64,000 nucleotides of DNA from VRUE01 sp044867645 (lineage in GTDB: Bacteria; Actinomycetota; Thermoleophilia; Solirubrobacterales; 70-9), in assembly GCA_044867645.1 (NCBI GenBank), contig JBIOVI010000042.1, forward strand, positions 1 to 64,000, written 5' to 3'. Of the stretch, positions 18,356 to 27,400 are shown one piece after another. Below the pieces are notes generated by a model. It did no database searches. It saw only the letters and a program-made list of their open reading frames with translations, and was not told the origin of the DNA. Made by a program: the position numbers and the translations under genes. The first letter of the stretch is position 1, and each line of letters opens with the position of its first letter.

Positions 18356-19444
18356 CTAGATCCAGCCTCGATCGCGGGCGGTGAGGACCGCCTGGGCACG
18401 ATCGACGGCGCCGATCTTGCCGTAGACGTTGTGCAGGTGGGTGCGGATCGTCGAGACCGAGAGCTGCATCTCGCCGGCGATCTGCTTGTAGACCATGCCC
18501 TCGGAGAGATGCCGGAGAACGTCCAGCTCGCGTGCCGAGAGCGGGCAGGGCTCGCTGACGCGAGGAGTGTCCTGGCGCGGATACGGAAGCTCGTAAAGCA
18601 GCTCGCGCAGGCCGTCGGGGTTCAGGCCGCAGCGCTTTGCCGTCTCGCGCAGGCGCTCGGGCGTAACCGCCTCCCCCTGCGAGTAATGCGCGACCATGTC
18701 CGCGGTGGCGACTATCGCAGCCAGGCCGTCGGCGTCCTCGGCATGGTGACGCTCGATCGCCACCGCTATCCGCTGCGGGACGTTCCAGCGCCGTGCCAGC
18801 ACTCCGCCGACCAAGGCGTGGTCGATGCCGAGCTGGTCGCGTTCTTCGCGGATCCGCTGCTCGGGCGTGCGCGAGGTGGCGTCGAAATAGGAACGACGAC
18901 CCGGGTGAAGCTTGGAGATCACGAGCCGGCCGATGTCGTGGAGCAGGGCGGCAACGATCAGCTCATCGCGATCGGGCCAGCCGATCTCGCGTCCGATCAG
19001 GGCCGCCGCCTGCTGGGTCGCAAGGGCATGGACGCGGAACTGCTCCGGCCTCAGCTCCCAGCCGCCGTTGGTCTCGAAGAAGTCGAAGACCGACGCAGTG
19101 CCGGCGATGGCCAAGACGCCGGAGGGCTTTAGGACTTCGATCGCCGCGGGAATGCCGCCGACCGTGCCGCCGGTGCTCGAGCGGTTGGCGAAGCGCAGGG
19201 TGGCGATCGTCAGCGCGACATCGGCCTCGACCGCATCGACCAGCTCACCCACGCGAGCGGTCTCTGCGGTGGCCGCCCGCATCACCCGGGCACGGGACTC
19301 GATCAGGGCGGGGAATTTCTCAACCGCCTCGAAGGCGGCGGCGAGGCGGGCACCGGGGGCTGCGGCATCGCTCCTGCCCTGCGTAGCGTCGGCCTTTTGG
19401 ACCTTGCCGTTGCCCTGTTGTCTAGTCGGCGCCATGGGGGACAT
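18356..19444 (-). CDS. HDOD/HD domain protein fused to LuxR-type DNA-binding domain
   Basis: A 362-residue protein. Residues about 35-290 form an HDOD/HD-type helical domain, with FPALIESRARVMRAATAETA and VEADVALTIATLRFANRSS, then a well-kept histidine-aspartate set in AALLHDIGRLVISKLHPG, IDHALVGGVLARRW and IERHHAED. Residues about 298-362 are a LuxR helix-turn-helix (LSARELDVLRHLSEGMVYKQ, then STIRTHLHNVYGKIGAVDRA). HDOD domains usually sense or assemble signalling proteins, whereas here the domain is joined directly to a DNA-binding output. Two ATGs nine bases apart could serve as start. A TTGGAC-N16-TATCCT promoter lies upstream. Confidence 0.8.
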   Translation of the reverse strand: MSPMAPTRQQGNGKVQKADATQGRSDAAAPGARLAAAFEAVEKFPALIESRARVMRAATAETARVGELVDAVEADVALTIATLRFANRSSTGGTVGGIPAAIEVLKPSGVLAIAGTASVFDFFETNGGWELRPEQFRVHALATQQAAALIGREIGWPDRDELIVAALLHDIGRLVISKLHPGRRSYFDATSRTPEQRIREERDQLGIDHALVGGVLARRWNVPQRIAVAIERHHAEDADGLAAIVATADMVAHYSQGEAVTPERLRETAKRCGLNPDGLRELLYELPYPRQDTPRVSEPCPLSARELDVLRHLSEGMVYKQIAGEMQLSVSTIRTHLHNVYGKIGAVDRAQAVLTARDRGWI

Positions 19445-19505
19445 GCTCCGCCCCCCTCATCGGCAGCTAAGGACGTTCGGTTTAGCACCGGCCTCCTCAT
19501 TAGTG

Positions 19506-19533
19506 AGGATAAATTGAGATTTCCTTTGTCCAA
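19506..19533 (-). promoter_or_regulatory. Sigma-70-like promoter of the HDOD-LuxR gene
   Basis: On the minus strand, TTGGAC and TATCCT are separated by 16 bases in a locally AT-rich stretch, giving a leader of about 55 bases. It lies in the 120-bp gap after gltX. Confidence 0.5.
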
Positions 19534-19564
19534 ATTGGCTGGCGACCGCAACGGCGGTTGTTCG

Positions 19565-20929
19565 TCAAGGTCGAAGTCGCTCGATCGCGGCATCGACCCG
19601 GACCAGCGAGTCCTCGCGACCGAGCGCCGCCAGCGATTCGAAGATTCCCGGCGAGACGGTGCCGCCGGTGATCGCGACCCGGATCGGCTGGTAGACCCGC
19701 CCCGGCTTGACGCCCAGCCGCTCGGGCAGCGGCGACAAGGCCGACTCCACCGACTTGGAGTCGAAGCTGTCGGCCGCGGCAAGCGCCTCACGAGAGGCCT
19801 TCAGCGCCTCCGACGCCTCCCCCTTCATCACCTTGCGCCAGGCTTTCTCGTCCTCGACCGGTGGTTCGAAGAGAAAGCGGATCAGCGGCCAGACCTCCGC
19901 CAGGGTCTGGGCTTTCTCCTGGACGATCTCGCAGGCCGCTCGCAGCCGTGCGTCCGGCTCGCGGCCGAGGTGCTGCGCGACGGCGCGCATGTAGTCGTCG
20001 AGCGGCATCTCGCGCATGTAGCGGCCGTTGACCCAGCGCAGCTTCTTCTCGTCGAAGATCGCGGCCGCCCTGCCCACGTCCTCGACCCGAAAGCGCTCGA
20101 CCAGCTCCGCCGTGGGGATCAGGGTTGCGTCGTCGTCGGCTCCCCAGCCGAGCAGCGCCAGGTAGTTGCGGACCGCGGCGGGGAGGTAACCGGCCTCGCG
20201 CAGCTCCTGGACCGAGGCGGCGCCGTGCCGCTTGGAGAGCTTGCGCCCGTCCGGACCGTGCAGGAGCGGCAAGTGCGCGTAACGGGGGGGCTCGAAGCCG
20301 AGCGCGTCGAGGACGAGCAGTTGCTTGGGGGTGTTGGAGAGATGGTCGTCGCCGCGGACCACGTCGGTGATCCCCATCTCGGCGTCGTCGACCGCGACCG
20401 CGAAGTTGTAGAGGACCGAGTCGTCGCCGCGGGCGATGACGAAGTCGTCGTAGCTGCGGTTGGGGAAGCTGACCAGGCCGCGGATCAGGTCCTCCACCAC
20501 CGTCTCGCCCTCGTCTGGCACCCGCAGCCGAACCGCCGCCCCCGGCCCCTCGACCGGCTCGCCCCGATACCCCCGATCGGCTCCGTGCTCCGCCTTCCAG
20601 GCCTCGACCTCCTTGGCCGTCGCCGGGTCGCGATACGCGGCGCCGCTCTCGAGCAGGCTCTGCAGCGCCGCATGGTGCCGCTCGGCCCGCGATGCCTGCG
20701 AGACGGGTCCCTCGTCCCAGTCGAGCTCGAGCCAGCGCAGCGCGTCGAGAATCTGCTCGACGTTCTCCTCGGTGGAGCGCTCGCGGTCGGTGTCCTCGAT
20801 CCGCAGGACCAGCGAACCGCCGTCGTGGCGTGCCGCCAGCCAGTTGTAGAGTGCCGTCCTCGCTCCGCCGATGTGCAGAGCACCGGTCGGCGAGGGGGCA
20901 AATCTCAATCGGGGAGTTTCTTCAGACAT
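19565..20929 (-). CDS. gltX: Glutamyl-tRNA synthetase
   Basis: Charges tRNA(Glu), and in organisms with gatCAB also tRNA(Gln), with glutamate. The 454-residue class I synthetase shows LRFAPSPTGALHIGGARTAL with the HIGH-like HIGG motif, LRIEDTDRERS, and the KMSKS-like KLSKRHGA near residue 240. An anticodon-binding C-terminal half follows. The chosen ATG gives MSEETPRLRFAPSPTG; its CAT overlaps the ATG of nfo on the other strand by two bases. The longer frame upstream is the shadow of nfo. Confidence 0.95.
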   Translation of the reverse strand: MSEETPRLRFAPSPTGALHIGGARTALYNWLAARHDGGSLVLRIEDTDRERSTEENVEQILDALRWLELDWDEGPVSQASRAERHHAALQSLLESGAAYRDPATAKEVEAWKAEHGADRGYRGEPVEGPGAAVRLRVPDEGETVVEDLIRGLVSFPNRSYDDFVIARGDDSVLYNFAVAVDDAEMGITDVVRGDDHLSNTPKQLLVLDALGFEPPRYAHLPLLHGPDGRKLSKRHGAASVQELREAGYLPAAVRNYLALLGWGADDDATLIPTAELVERFRVEDVGRAAAIFDEKKLRWVNGRYMREMPLDDYMRAVAQHLGREPDARLRAACEIVQEKAQTLAEVWPLIRFLFEPPVEDEKAWRKVMKGEASEALKASREALAAADSFDSKSVESALSPLPERLGVKPGRVYQPIRVAITGGTVSPGIFESLAALGREDSLVRVDAAIERLRP

Positions 20930-21791
20930 GTTGATCGGCGCGCATGTTTCCACCTCGGGCGGATTGCCGAAGGCGATCGAGCGTGGCACCGAGCTCGGCT
21001 GCGAGTCGATCCAGATCTTCAATCAGAGCCCGCGGATGTGGCGGCCGACGAAATACGGACCCGAGGACTTCGCCGCCTTTCGCGAGGCGATGGCCGATTC
21101 GCCGGTCGAAGCGGTCGTCATTCACGCCGTCTACTTGATCAACTGCGCGACCAAAGACAGGGAGATGCGCAAGAAGTCACTCGACTCGCTGACCCACGCA
21201 TTGCGTACCGGCGACGGGATCGGTGCCGCCGGCGTCGTTCTCCACCCCGGCGCACAGAAAGGCGAGCCCCACGGCCCCTCGATGAAACGCGCGGCGAAAG
21301 TCATCGCCGCGGCGCTTAAGGACAGCGAGAGCTGCCCGCTGCTACTCGAGCAGACCGCGGGTCACAAAGGCCTGCTCGGCCGCGACTTCGACGAGACCGC
21401 CGAGCTGATCGAGCTGGCCGGCGCCGGCAAGCGCCTCGGCCTCTGCCTCGACTCATGCCACCTCTTCGTGCAGGGCTACGACGTGACCGATGAGAAGCAC
21501 CTCACCGCCGTCGTCGACGAAGCCGACGAGAAGGTGGGCCTAGACCGCCTCCGCTGCCTTCACGTCAACGACGCCGCCGCCCCGCTCGGCTCCTGCCGCG
21601 ACCGCCACGCCAACATCGGCAAGGGCGAGATGGGCAAGCAGGGCCTCGCCGCCTTCCTCTCCGAGCCGAGATTCGAGAGCCTGCCGGCCACCCTGGAGAC
21701 GCCCGGACCCAACAAGAAAGGTCCTGACAAGAAAGAAGTGCAGGCAGCCAAGCACCTGAGAAAAGCCGGACTCAAACGCCGCAAGGCGTGA
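20928..21791 (+). CDS. nfo: Endonuclease IV (AP endonuclease)
   Basis: Cleaves DNA 5' of abasic sites with a trinuclear zinc centre. The 287-residue TIM-barrel protein begins MLIGAHVSTSGGLPKAIERG and carries the metal-binding histidines and acids in VVIHAVYLINCAT, GVVLHPGAQKG, LLLEQTAGHKG, GLCLDSCHLFVQGYD and HVNDAAAPLGSCRDRHANIG. The C-terminus is a lysine-rich tail. The start is fixed by the IGAHVS signature; an ATG 57 bp upstream gives no homology. GGGGAG lies 11 bases before the ATG, inside gltX. Confidence 0.95.
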   Translation: MLIGAHVSTSGGLPKAIERGTELGCESIQIFNQSPRMWRPTKYGPEDFAAFREAMADSPVEAVVIHAVYLINCATKDREMRKKSLDSLTHALRTGDGIGAAGVVLHPGAQKGEPHGPSMKRAAKVIAAALKDSESCPLLLEQTAGHKGLLGRDFDETAELIELAGAGKRLGLCLDSCHLFVQGYDVTDEKHLTAVVDEADEKVGLDRLRCLHVNDAAAPLGSCRDRHANIGKGEMGKQGLAAFLSEPRFESLPATLETPGPNKKGPDKKEVQAAKHLRKAGLKRRKA

Positions 21792-21792
21792 A

Positions 21793-21933
21793 GGACGGCG
21801 GTGCGCTCTCGCGGGAATTGATGTCGCACGCGCTTCGCGCTTAGCGACGGTGGCTGAGCGCGGCTAACGCCGCGCAATCATCAGATTGCATATCGCCGCT
21901 TCGCGACATTCCCGCGAGAGCGCACCGCCGTCC
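21793..21933 (+). repeat. Structured repeat, copy A
   Basis: The outer arms, 21793-21818 and 21908-21933, are perfect 26-bp reverse complements. Between them lies a core of about 90 bases that matches the other two copies (runs such as TGATGTCGCACGCG and CAGATTGCAT) and contains further short inverted repeats, so the whole folds as a long stem closing a branched loop. It fills the gap between the convergent nfo gene and the hypothetical gene, and starts two bases after the nfo stop. Confidence 0.85.
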
Positions 21934-21955
21934 TCTAGCCACACGCCGTGCGTCG

Positions 21956-22519
21956 TCAAGCGTGGGAAAACGCGCGGCTACTCGCCGTATCCACCCTTTG
22001 GTGCCCGGTGAAGTCGATGAGGCCGTCGGACACGACACGAGCTTCAGAGATGGTCACGTATCTGACACCGGAAGCCGACCTGTAGAAAACCCGGAAGGCC
22101 AGCTCGCCCCCTTCGGGCGGTGGACTTTGGGTGAGCGGGATGCGTATCGCCAACTCGCCCGCGGGCGCAATCGCCCGAACGCTGTTTTCAAATGGATTTT
22201 GGAGGTACTGAGTCCAGGCGTCGCTGACTAGCTGGACCTCCTCGACGAGGGCGGATCCCTTGCCGTGATTACACAGCTTGGCTGTCAAATGTCCATCACC
22301 AATCAGAATCCCTCTGTTGGCGCGGCGCTCAGGGACGATGAACGGTCGATCGAGTGCCTCGATGCTTTCGTGCGAAAGCCGCATCTGTTTTTCGCTGACT
22401 TGAACCTCGGCACTCGTCCGTCGCGCCAGCCATGCCGTGAATGTGGCGAGCGCTAGGGTGCCCACCCCCACAAGGAACTCTCCAGCCGTCATCTCAGACG
22501 TGATGTGGAGAAATGCCAT
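21956..22519 (-). CDS. Hypothetical membrane-anchored protein, cargo between two repeats
   Basis: A 187-residue protein with one N-terminal membrane helix (residues about 11-33, FLVGVGTLALATFTAWLA) followed by a soluble domain. The domain contains DRPFIVPERRANRG, TAKLCNHGKGSALVEEVQLV and an IPLTQSPPPEGGELAFRVFY segment, an immunoglobulin-like beta pattern. I do not recognise a named family. The gene is clearly poorer in G+C than its neighbours and uses codons such as AAA, AAT and TTT more often. It sits exactly between inverted repeat copies A and B, which suggests acquisition from elsewhere. TAGTCT ends ten bases before the chosen ATG. Confidence 0.65.
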   Translation of the reverse strand: MAFLHITSEMTAGEFLVGVGTLALATFTAWLARRTSAEVQVSEKQMRLSHESIEALDRPFIVPERRANRGILIGDGHLTAKLCNHGKGSALVEEVQLVSDAWTQYLQNPFENSVRAIAPAGELAIRIPLTQSPPPEGGELAFRVFYRSASGVRYVTISEARVVSDGLIDFTGHQRVDTASSRAFSHA

Positions 22520-22592
22520 CCCGTGGCTGAGACTAGTCTCAAGGTCGGCGCACACTAAGCAAATCGGCAGTGTCCACTCTCCGTGAGAGGGA

Positions 22593-22726
22593 GTCCGGTC
22601 GTGCTCTGGGCGAATGTCGCGAAGCGGCGACATGCAATCTGTCTCCTGCGTGGCGGAGCCGCGCTCCAACATCGTCGCTAAGCGCGAAGCGCGTGCGACA
22701 TCAATTCGCCCAGAGGACGACCGGGC
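22593..22726 (-). repeat. Structured repeat, copy B (inverted relative to copy A)
   Basis: The reverse complement aligns with copy A through the core (TGATGTCGCACGCGCTTCGC near one end, CAGATTGCATGTCGCCGC near the other). The outer arms 22593-22615 and 22704-22726 pair over 23 positions with two mismatches. Apart from CTCT and GAAT their sequence is unlike the arms of copies A and C. It lies between the stop of the acyl-CoA dehydrogenase and the promoter of the hypothetical gene. Confidence 0.82.
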
Positions 22727-22746
22727 TTCCTTACTTGCGGCGCTGT

Positions 22747-24036
22747 CTACCTGATCTGAACGCCGGAAATCGCGCGGGAAATGACCAGGCGCTGGATCTC
22801 GGAGGTGCCCTCGAAGATCGTGTAGATCTTCGCGTCGCGGTGCATCCGCTCGACCGGGAACTCGCGGGTGTAGCCGTTGCCGCCGAGGATCTGGATCGCC
22901 CGCTCGGTTGACCAGACCGCGACCTCGCCCGCCTTCAGCTTCGACATCGAGCCCTCGGCGTTCTCGAACTTGTGGCCGTTGCGGCCCATCCATGCTGCGC
23001 GCCAGACGAGCAGGCGGGCGGCATCGATCTCCATCTTTATGTCGGCGAGGGTGAATGCGATCGCCTGGTTCTCGACGATTGCCCTGCCGAACTGCTGCCG
23101 CTCTTTCGCGTAGTCGAGCGCGTACTCGTAGGCCGCGCGGGCGATGCCGATCGCCTGGGCCCCGACCGTCGGCCGGCTCGCCTCGAAGGTCTGCATCGCA
23201 GCCTGCGACTTGGAGCTCTTGCCCTCGCGTACCCGCGCCAGTCGCTCGTCGAGCTTCTCTTTGCCACCGAGCAGACAGGAGCCTGGAATCCGGCAGTCGT
23301 CCAGGTGGACGTCAGCCGTGTGAGAGGCGCGCAGACCGTGCTTCTTCACCTTGGCGCCCTGCTCGCAGCCCTTCGTCCCCGGTGGGATCACGAAGGCGGC
23401 GTGGCCGCGCGAGCGCAGCTCGCGATCGACAGAAGCGATCACGACATGGACGTCGGCGATGCCGCCGTTGGTCGCCCAGGCCTTCTGGCCGTTCAGCACC
23501 CACTCGTCCTTTGCCTCGTCGTACTTGGCGGTCGTCCGGATCGCAGCCACGTCGGAGCCGGCGTCCGGCTCGGAGGAGCAGAAGGCGGCGACCTTGGGAT
23601 CGTCCGCGGTACCGAAGCACTGCGGGATCCACTCGCCCATCTGCTCTGGGGTCCCCTGCCCAAAGATCGCGGCGACGGCAAGCGAGGTGCCCATGATCGC
23701 CATGCCGATGCCCGCATCCCCCCAGAAGAGCTCCTCGTTGGCGATCGGCAGCGTCAGACCGGTGTCGTCGCCGAAGAACTGGCCGAGCGCTTCGAAGCTG
23801 TAGAGGCCGATCTTGGCGGCCTCCTGGATCACCGGCCAGGGCGTCTCCTCGCGCTCGTCCCACTCCGCGGCGGCGGGGCGCACGACGCCCTCGGCGAAGC
23901 CGTGCACCCACTCGCGGATGTCCTTCTGGTCCTGGTTCAGCTCGAGCGTGAACTTGGGGCCCTCCGCCCCGACGCCGTCTCCGGCTGCCTGCGCCACGGC
24001 CGGCTCTGCCTCCGCCACTGCTGAGGAATCGCTCAT
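22747..24036 (-). CDS. Acyl-CoA dehydrogenase
   Basis: A 429-residue flavoenzyme that introduces a trans-2 double bond into acyl-CoA. After a 30-residue Ala-rich leader come the N-terminal helical domain and the FAD-binding strand region AAFCSSEPDAGSDVAAIRTTA, then WVLNGQKAWATNGGIADV. The C-terminal helices hold RQQFGRAIVENQAIAFTLAD, ILGGNGYTREFPVERMHRD and the catalytic glutamate in YTIFEGTSEIQRLVISR. Chain length or branched substrate cannot be told. TAGGAT ends six bases before the ATG, so it is probably leaderless and monocistronic. Confidence 0.92.
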   Translation of the reverse strand: MSDSSAVAEAEPAVAQAAGDGVGAEGPKFTLELNQDQKDIREWVHGFAEGVVRPAAAEWDEREETPWPVIQEAAKIGLYSFEALGQFFGDDTGLTLPIANEELFWGDAGIGMAIMGTSLAVAAIFGQGTPEQMGEWIPQCFGTADDPKVAAFCSSEPDAGSDVAAIRTTAKYDEAKDEWVLNGQKAWATNGGIADVHVVIASVDRELRSRGHAAFVIPPGTKGCEQGAKVKKHGLRASHTADVHLDDCRIPGSCLLGGKEKLDERLARVREGKSSKSQAAMQTFEASRPTVGAQAIGIARAAYEYALDYAKERQQFGRAIVENQAIAFTLADIKMEIDAARLLVWRAAWMGRNGHKFENAEGSMSKLKAGEVAVWSTERAIQILGGNGYTREFPVERMHRDAKIYTIFEGTSEIQRLVISRAISGVQIR

Positions 24037-24042
24037 GGCGCG

Positions 24043-24048
24043 ATCCTA
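24043..24048 (-). promoter_or_regulatory. -10 hexamer of leaderless acyl-CoA dehydrogenase promoter
   Basis: TAGGAT on the minus strand ends six bases before the ATG at 24036; no Shine-Dalgarno is present. Confidence 0.5.
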
Positions 24049-24065
24049 CACAGAATCATGTTGTC

Positions 24066-24461
24066 TTATACGCCGGGCGACTCGGATGCAAGATCGCGTA
24101 GGTCGAAGGCCCGCAGCCCCTCCGGGCCTCCATCGCTGCAATCGAAGAAGCGCCGATTGACGCAGTCGTACTCCGGGCCCGAACCGGCGTAGGCGCGCTC
24201 GACCGAGAAGGGACAGTGGGGCAACGCTTTGCCGGTCATCTTGACGCCGCCGAAGCCGCCGGGCTGCTGCACCGCGTCGAGCTCGACCCGGGCGCGGAAG
24301 ACCTCCTGCATGCAACCGACGTACTGAGTGCCGGTCAGCCCGTCGATGACGCTGTAGAGGAAGCGGCAGCCCATTTCGACGCAGCCGCGCGGCTCGACCA
24401 TCTTGTCGCAGAACGAACGACACTGGCGACACTCACCGGTCTTTGCGCGCGTTGCGGGCAC
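24066..24461 (-). CDS. Cysteine-rich hypothetical protein, probable metal binder
   Basis: The 131 residues contain about ten cysteines in a pattern suited to metal or cluster binding: ECRQCRSFCDKM, RGCVEMGCRFLYS, QYVGCMQ, LPHCPFSVERAY, YDCVNRRFFDC. No signal peptide or membrane helix is seen, and I do not recognise the family. The GTG start is supported by a TAGACT hexamer six bases upstream that overlaps the stop codon of dnaE, so it can be transcribed on its own. Confidence 0.7.
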   Translation of the reverse strand: MPATRAKTGECRQCRSFCDKMVEPRGCVEMGCRFLYSVIDGLTGTQYVGCMQEVFRARVELDAVQQPGGFGGVKMTGKALPHCPFSVERAYAGSGPEYDCVNRRFFDCSDGGPEGLRAFDLRDLASESPGV

Positions 24462-24467
24462 ACCGGA

Positions 24468-24473
24468 AGTCTA
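24468..24473 (-). promoter_or_regulatory. -10 hexamer of leaderless promoter overlapping the dnaE stop
   Basis: TAGACT on the minus strand; its first three bases are the dnaE stop codon. It ends six bases before the GTG at 24461. Confidence 0.45.
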
Positions 24474-27400
24474 GGCGGCTAGGGCGTCAGCCCCAAGCAC
24501 CTGATCCAGCTCGGCGCGCAGCCCGCTGGACGGCCGCACCCGGAACTCCTCGCCGAGCTTCACCTCGGTTGGGGCTCCGTTCTCGCCGCGAATCGCGAGA
24601 TGAACGTCGGCTTCGCCCTTGTGGTGCTCGAAGACTTCCTTCAGCTGGTCGAACATGCCGGGACGGCGCAGGCTCGCCGCGTCGATCGTCAGCTTCAGGG
24701 GCTCGGCGGGCGCGACCGCGGCCGCACTTGCCCGGGCGATCTCTTCGACGTCGGGTTCGAACCGCTCCGCTTCCTGCACGACGAGCTTGGTCTCCCCCCG
24801 CTCCTTGTGGTCGATCCGACCGCGGACGAGGACGATCGCGTCGGGCGCGATCGCGGTGGCGCTCTCCGCCTGGTCGGCCTTGAAGACGAGCATCTCGACT
24901 TGGCCCTCGACGTCGTCCAAGGTCGCGAACATCATCTGGTTGCCGCTCTTGGTACGGATTTTTTTGCTCTCGGTGACGATCCCGCCGACCGTGACCCAGG
25001 CACCGTCCGGTTTGCCCCCCAGCTCCGCCAAGCCGCAGTCGACCCTGGCGCGCAGCGCCTCTCGCACTTCGGAGAGCGGGTGCGAAGAGAGGTAGGTGCC
25101 GAGCGTCTCCTTCTCCATTGCCAGCAGCTCGCGGCGCTCGAACTCGACCGCCGAGATCGGCGGGCGGTGATGGGCGCGGGCGGCGCCGTCGACACTCCCC
25201 TCTCCCCCTCCCTCGCCGAAATCGAAGATCGAGCCCTGGCCCAGCTGCGCATCCTCCTGCGCTTTCTGCCCCGCCGACTGGGCTGCCGGCAGCGCTTCGA
25301 GCATTCCCTTACGGGTCGCGCCGGTGGAGTCGAGCGCACCGCACTTGATCAAGCATTCGATCGCCCTTTTGTTCACCGCACGCGCGTCGACGCGCTCGCA
25401 GAAATCCCACAGCGAAGCGATCTCGCCCTCCTCGCGAGCGCGCAGGATCGCCTCGACCGCGCTGTGGCCGACGTTCTTGACCGCGTCGAGGCCGAAGCGG
25501 ATCGCCTTCTCGGAGACGACGAAGTCGTGGCCGGAGGAATTGACGTCGGGCGGCAGCACGTCGATGCCCATCTCCTCGCAACGGTTGACGAAGAACGGCA
25601 CCTTGTCTTTGGTGTTCATCACCGAGGAGATCACGGCCGCCATGTACTCGGCCGGGTAGTTGGCCTTGAGGTATGCGGTGCGGTAGGCGATCAGCGCGTA
25701 GCAGGCGGCGTGCGACTTGTTGAAGGAATAGTCGGCGGCGGCCTCCATCAGCGACCACATATCGCTGGCCACCTTCGTCGCGGTGCCCGAGGCCTTCATC
25801 CCCTCCATAAATTTGGCCTTCATCGTCGCCATCAGGTCGCGCTTCTTCTTGCCGATCGCCTTGCGCAGGTCGTCCGCCTCGGCCGGGCTGAAGCCGGCCA
25901 TCCGCTTGGCGATCTCCATCAGCTGCTCCTGGTAGAGAACGCAGCCGTAGGTGGGCTCGGTGATCGGTCGCAGGCGATCGTCGGGATAGGTGACCGCTTC
26001 GGGGTTGCGCTTTCCCTTCGCGTAGTCGGGGATGTAGCGCATCGCACCGGGCCGGTAGAGGGAGACGAGGGCAACGATGTCGTCGAACTCGGTCGGCCGC
26101 ACCTTCTTCATCGCCTCGCGCATGCCCTCCGACTCGAGCTGGAAGACTCCGGTGCCGTCGCCCCTGGCGAGCATCTCGAAGGTCTCGGCATCGTCCATCG
26201 GGATCTCGGTCATCTCCAGCTCGACCCCGCGCGAACGGCGGATGATCTCGACCGCGTCCTCGATCACGTCGAGGTTGCGCAGGCCGAGGAAGTCCATCTT
26301 CAGCAGGCCAATCTCCTCGATCGGGCCCATCGAGTACTGGGTCACGACCTTGTACTGGCGCTCGCCCTTGCCGCCGTTGCCGTTGGCGGGGGCGCCCCGA
26401 TCCTCTGCCAGCTGCAGCGGCACGATCTCCTGCAGCGGGCGGTCGGCGATCACCACCGCGGCGGCGTGGATCGAGTTGTTGCGGATGATCCCCTCCAACC
26501 CCTGGGCGACGTCGAGGATCCGCTTCGCGTCGGGCTCGGAATCGTAGGTCCGTTTCAGCTCCTGGCCCGGCTTGAGGCATTCCTCGAAGGATGGGTTGCG
26601 ACCGAGGATCGGCTCGGGAATCTGCTTGGCGAGGCGGTCGCCGCTGCCGTAGTCGAAGCCGAGCACGCGGGCGGCGTCGCGAGTGGCGGCACGTGGCGCC
26701 ATCTTGCCGAAGGTGACGATCTGGGCGACCGACTCGCGCCCGTATTTCTCTCCCACATAGCGGATCACCCGCTCTCGCCCGCGCACGGAGAAGTCGATGT
26801 CGATGTCCGGCATCGATTTGCGCCCTGGATTGAGGAAGCGCTCGAACAGCAGGTCGTTGGCGAGTGGGTCGAGGTCGGTGATGTTGAGCGAATAGGAGAC
26901 GATCGAGCCGGCGGCCGAGCCGCGCCCAGGTCCGACCGCGACGCCGTTCTCCTTGGCGTAGCGGATGAAGTCCCAGACGATCAGGAAATAGGAGGCGAAG
27001 CCCATCTCCTCGATCACCCCGAGCTCGAACTCGAGCCGCTCGACCGCCTCGGCGGGAGGCGGGTCGCCGTAGCGGGCGCGCAGCCCCTCGCCGGCGATCT
27101 TGCGCAGCATCGCCTCCGGCTCTGAGCCGTCCGGGGTCGGGTAGCGCGGCAGCAGCAATTTGCCCAGCTCGATCTCGATCTCGCAGCGCTCGGCGATCTC
27201 CAGCGTGGTCGGGATCGCCTCCGGCCACTCGGCGAACGAGCCCGCCATCTCCTCGTTGCTCTTGAGGAAGAACTCGTTGGTATCGAAGCTCAGCTTCGGC
27301 GCTTCCAGGGTCGACTTGGTCTGCACGCAGAGCAGCGCCGCATGGTTGTCGAAGTCCTCGCGGCGCAGGTAGTGCACGTCGGCGGTGCCGACCAGCGGCC

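Noticed and set aside
20922..20949. A seven-codon reading frame (MRADQHV) with GAGGTGG upstream, ending over the gltX start, as a leader peptide
   Set aside because: It is embedded in nfo coding sequence on the opposite strand, has no codons typical of attenuation, and can be explained by chance.
22529..22540. GAGACTAGTCTC palindrome upstream of the cargo gene as an operator
   Set aside because: Only 12 bp, overlaps the probable -10 box, and no second copy was seen; too short to call.
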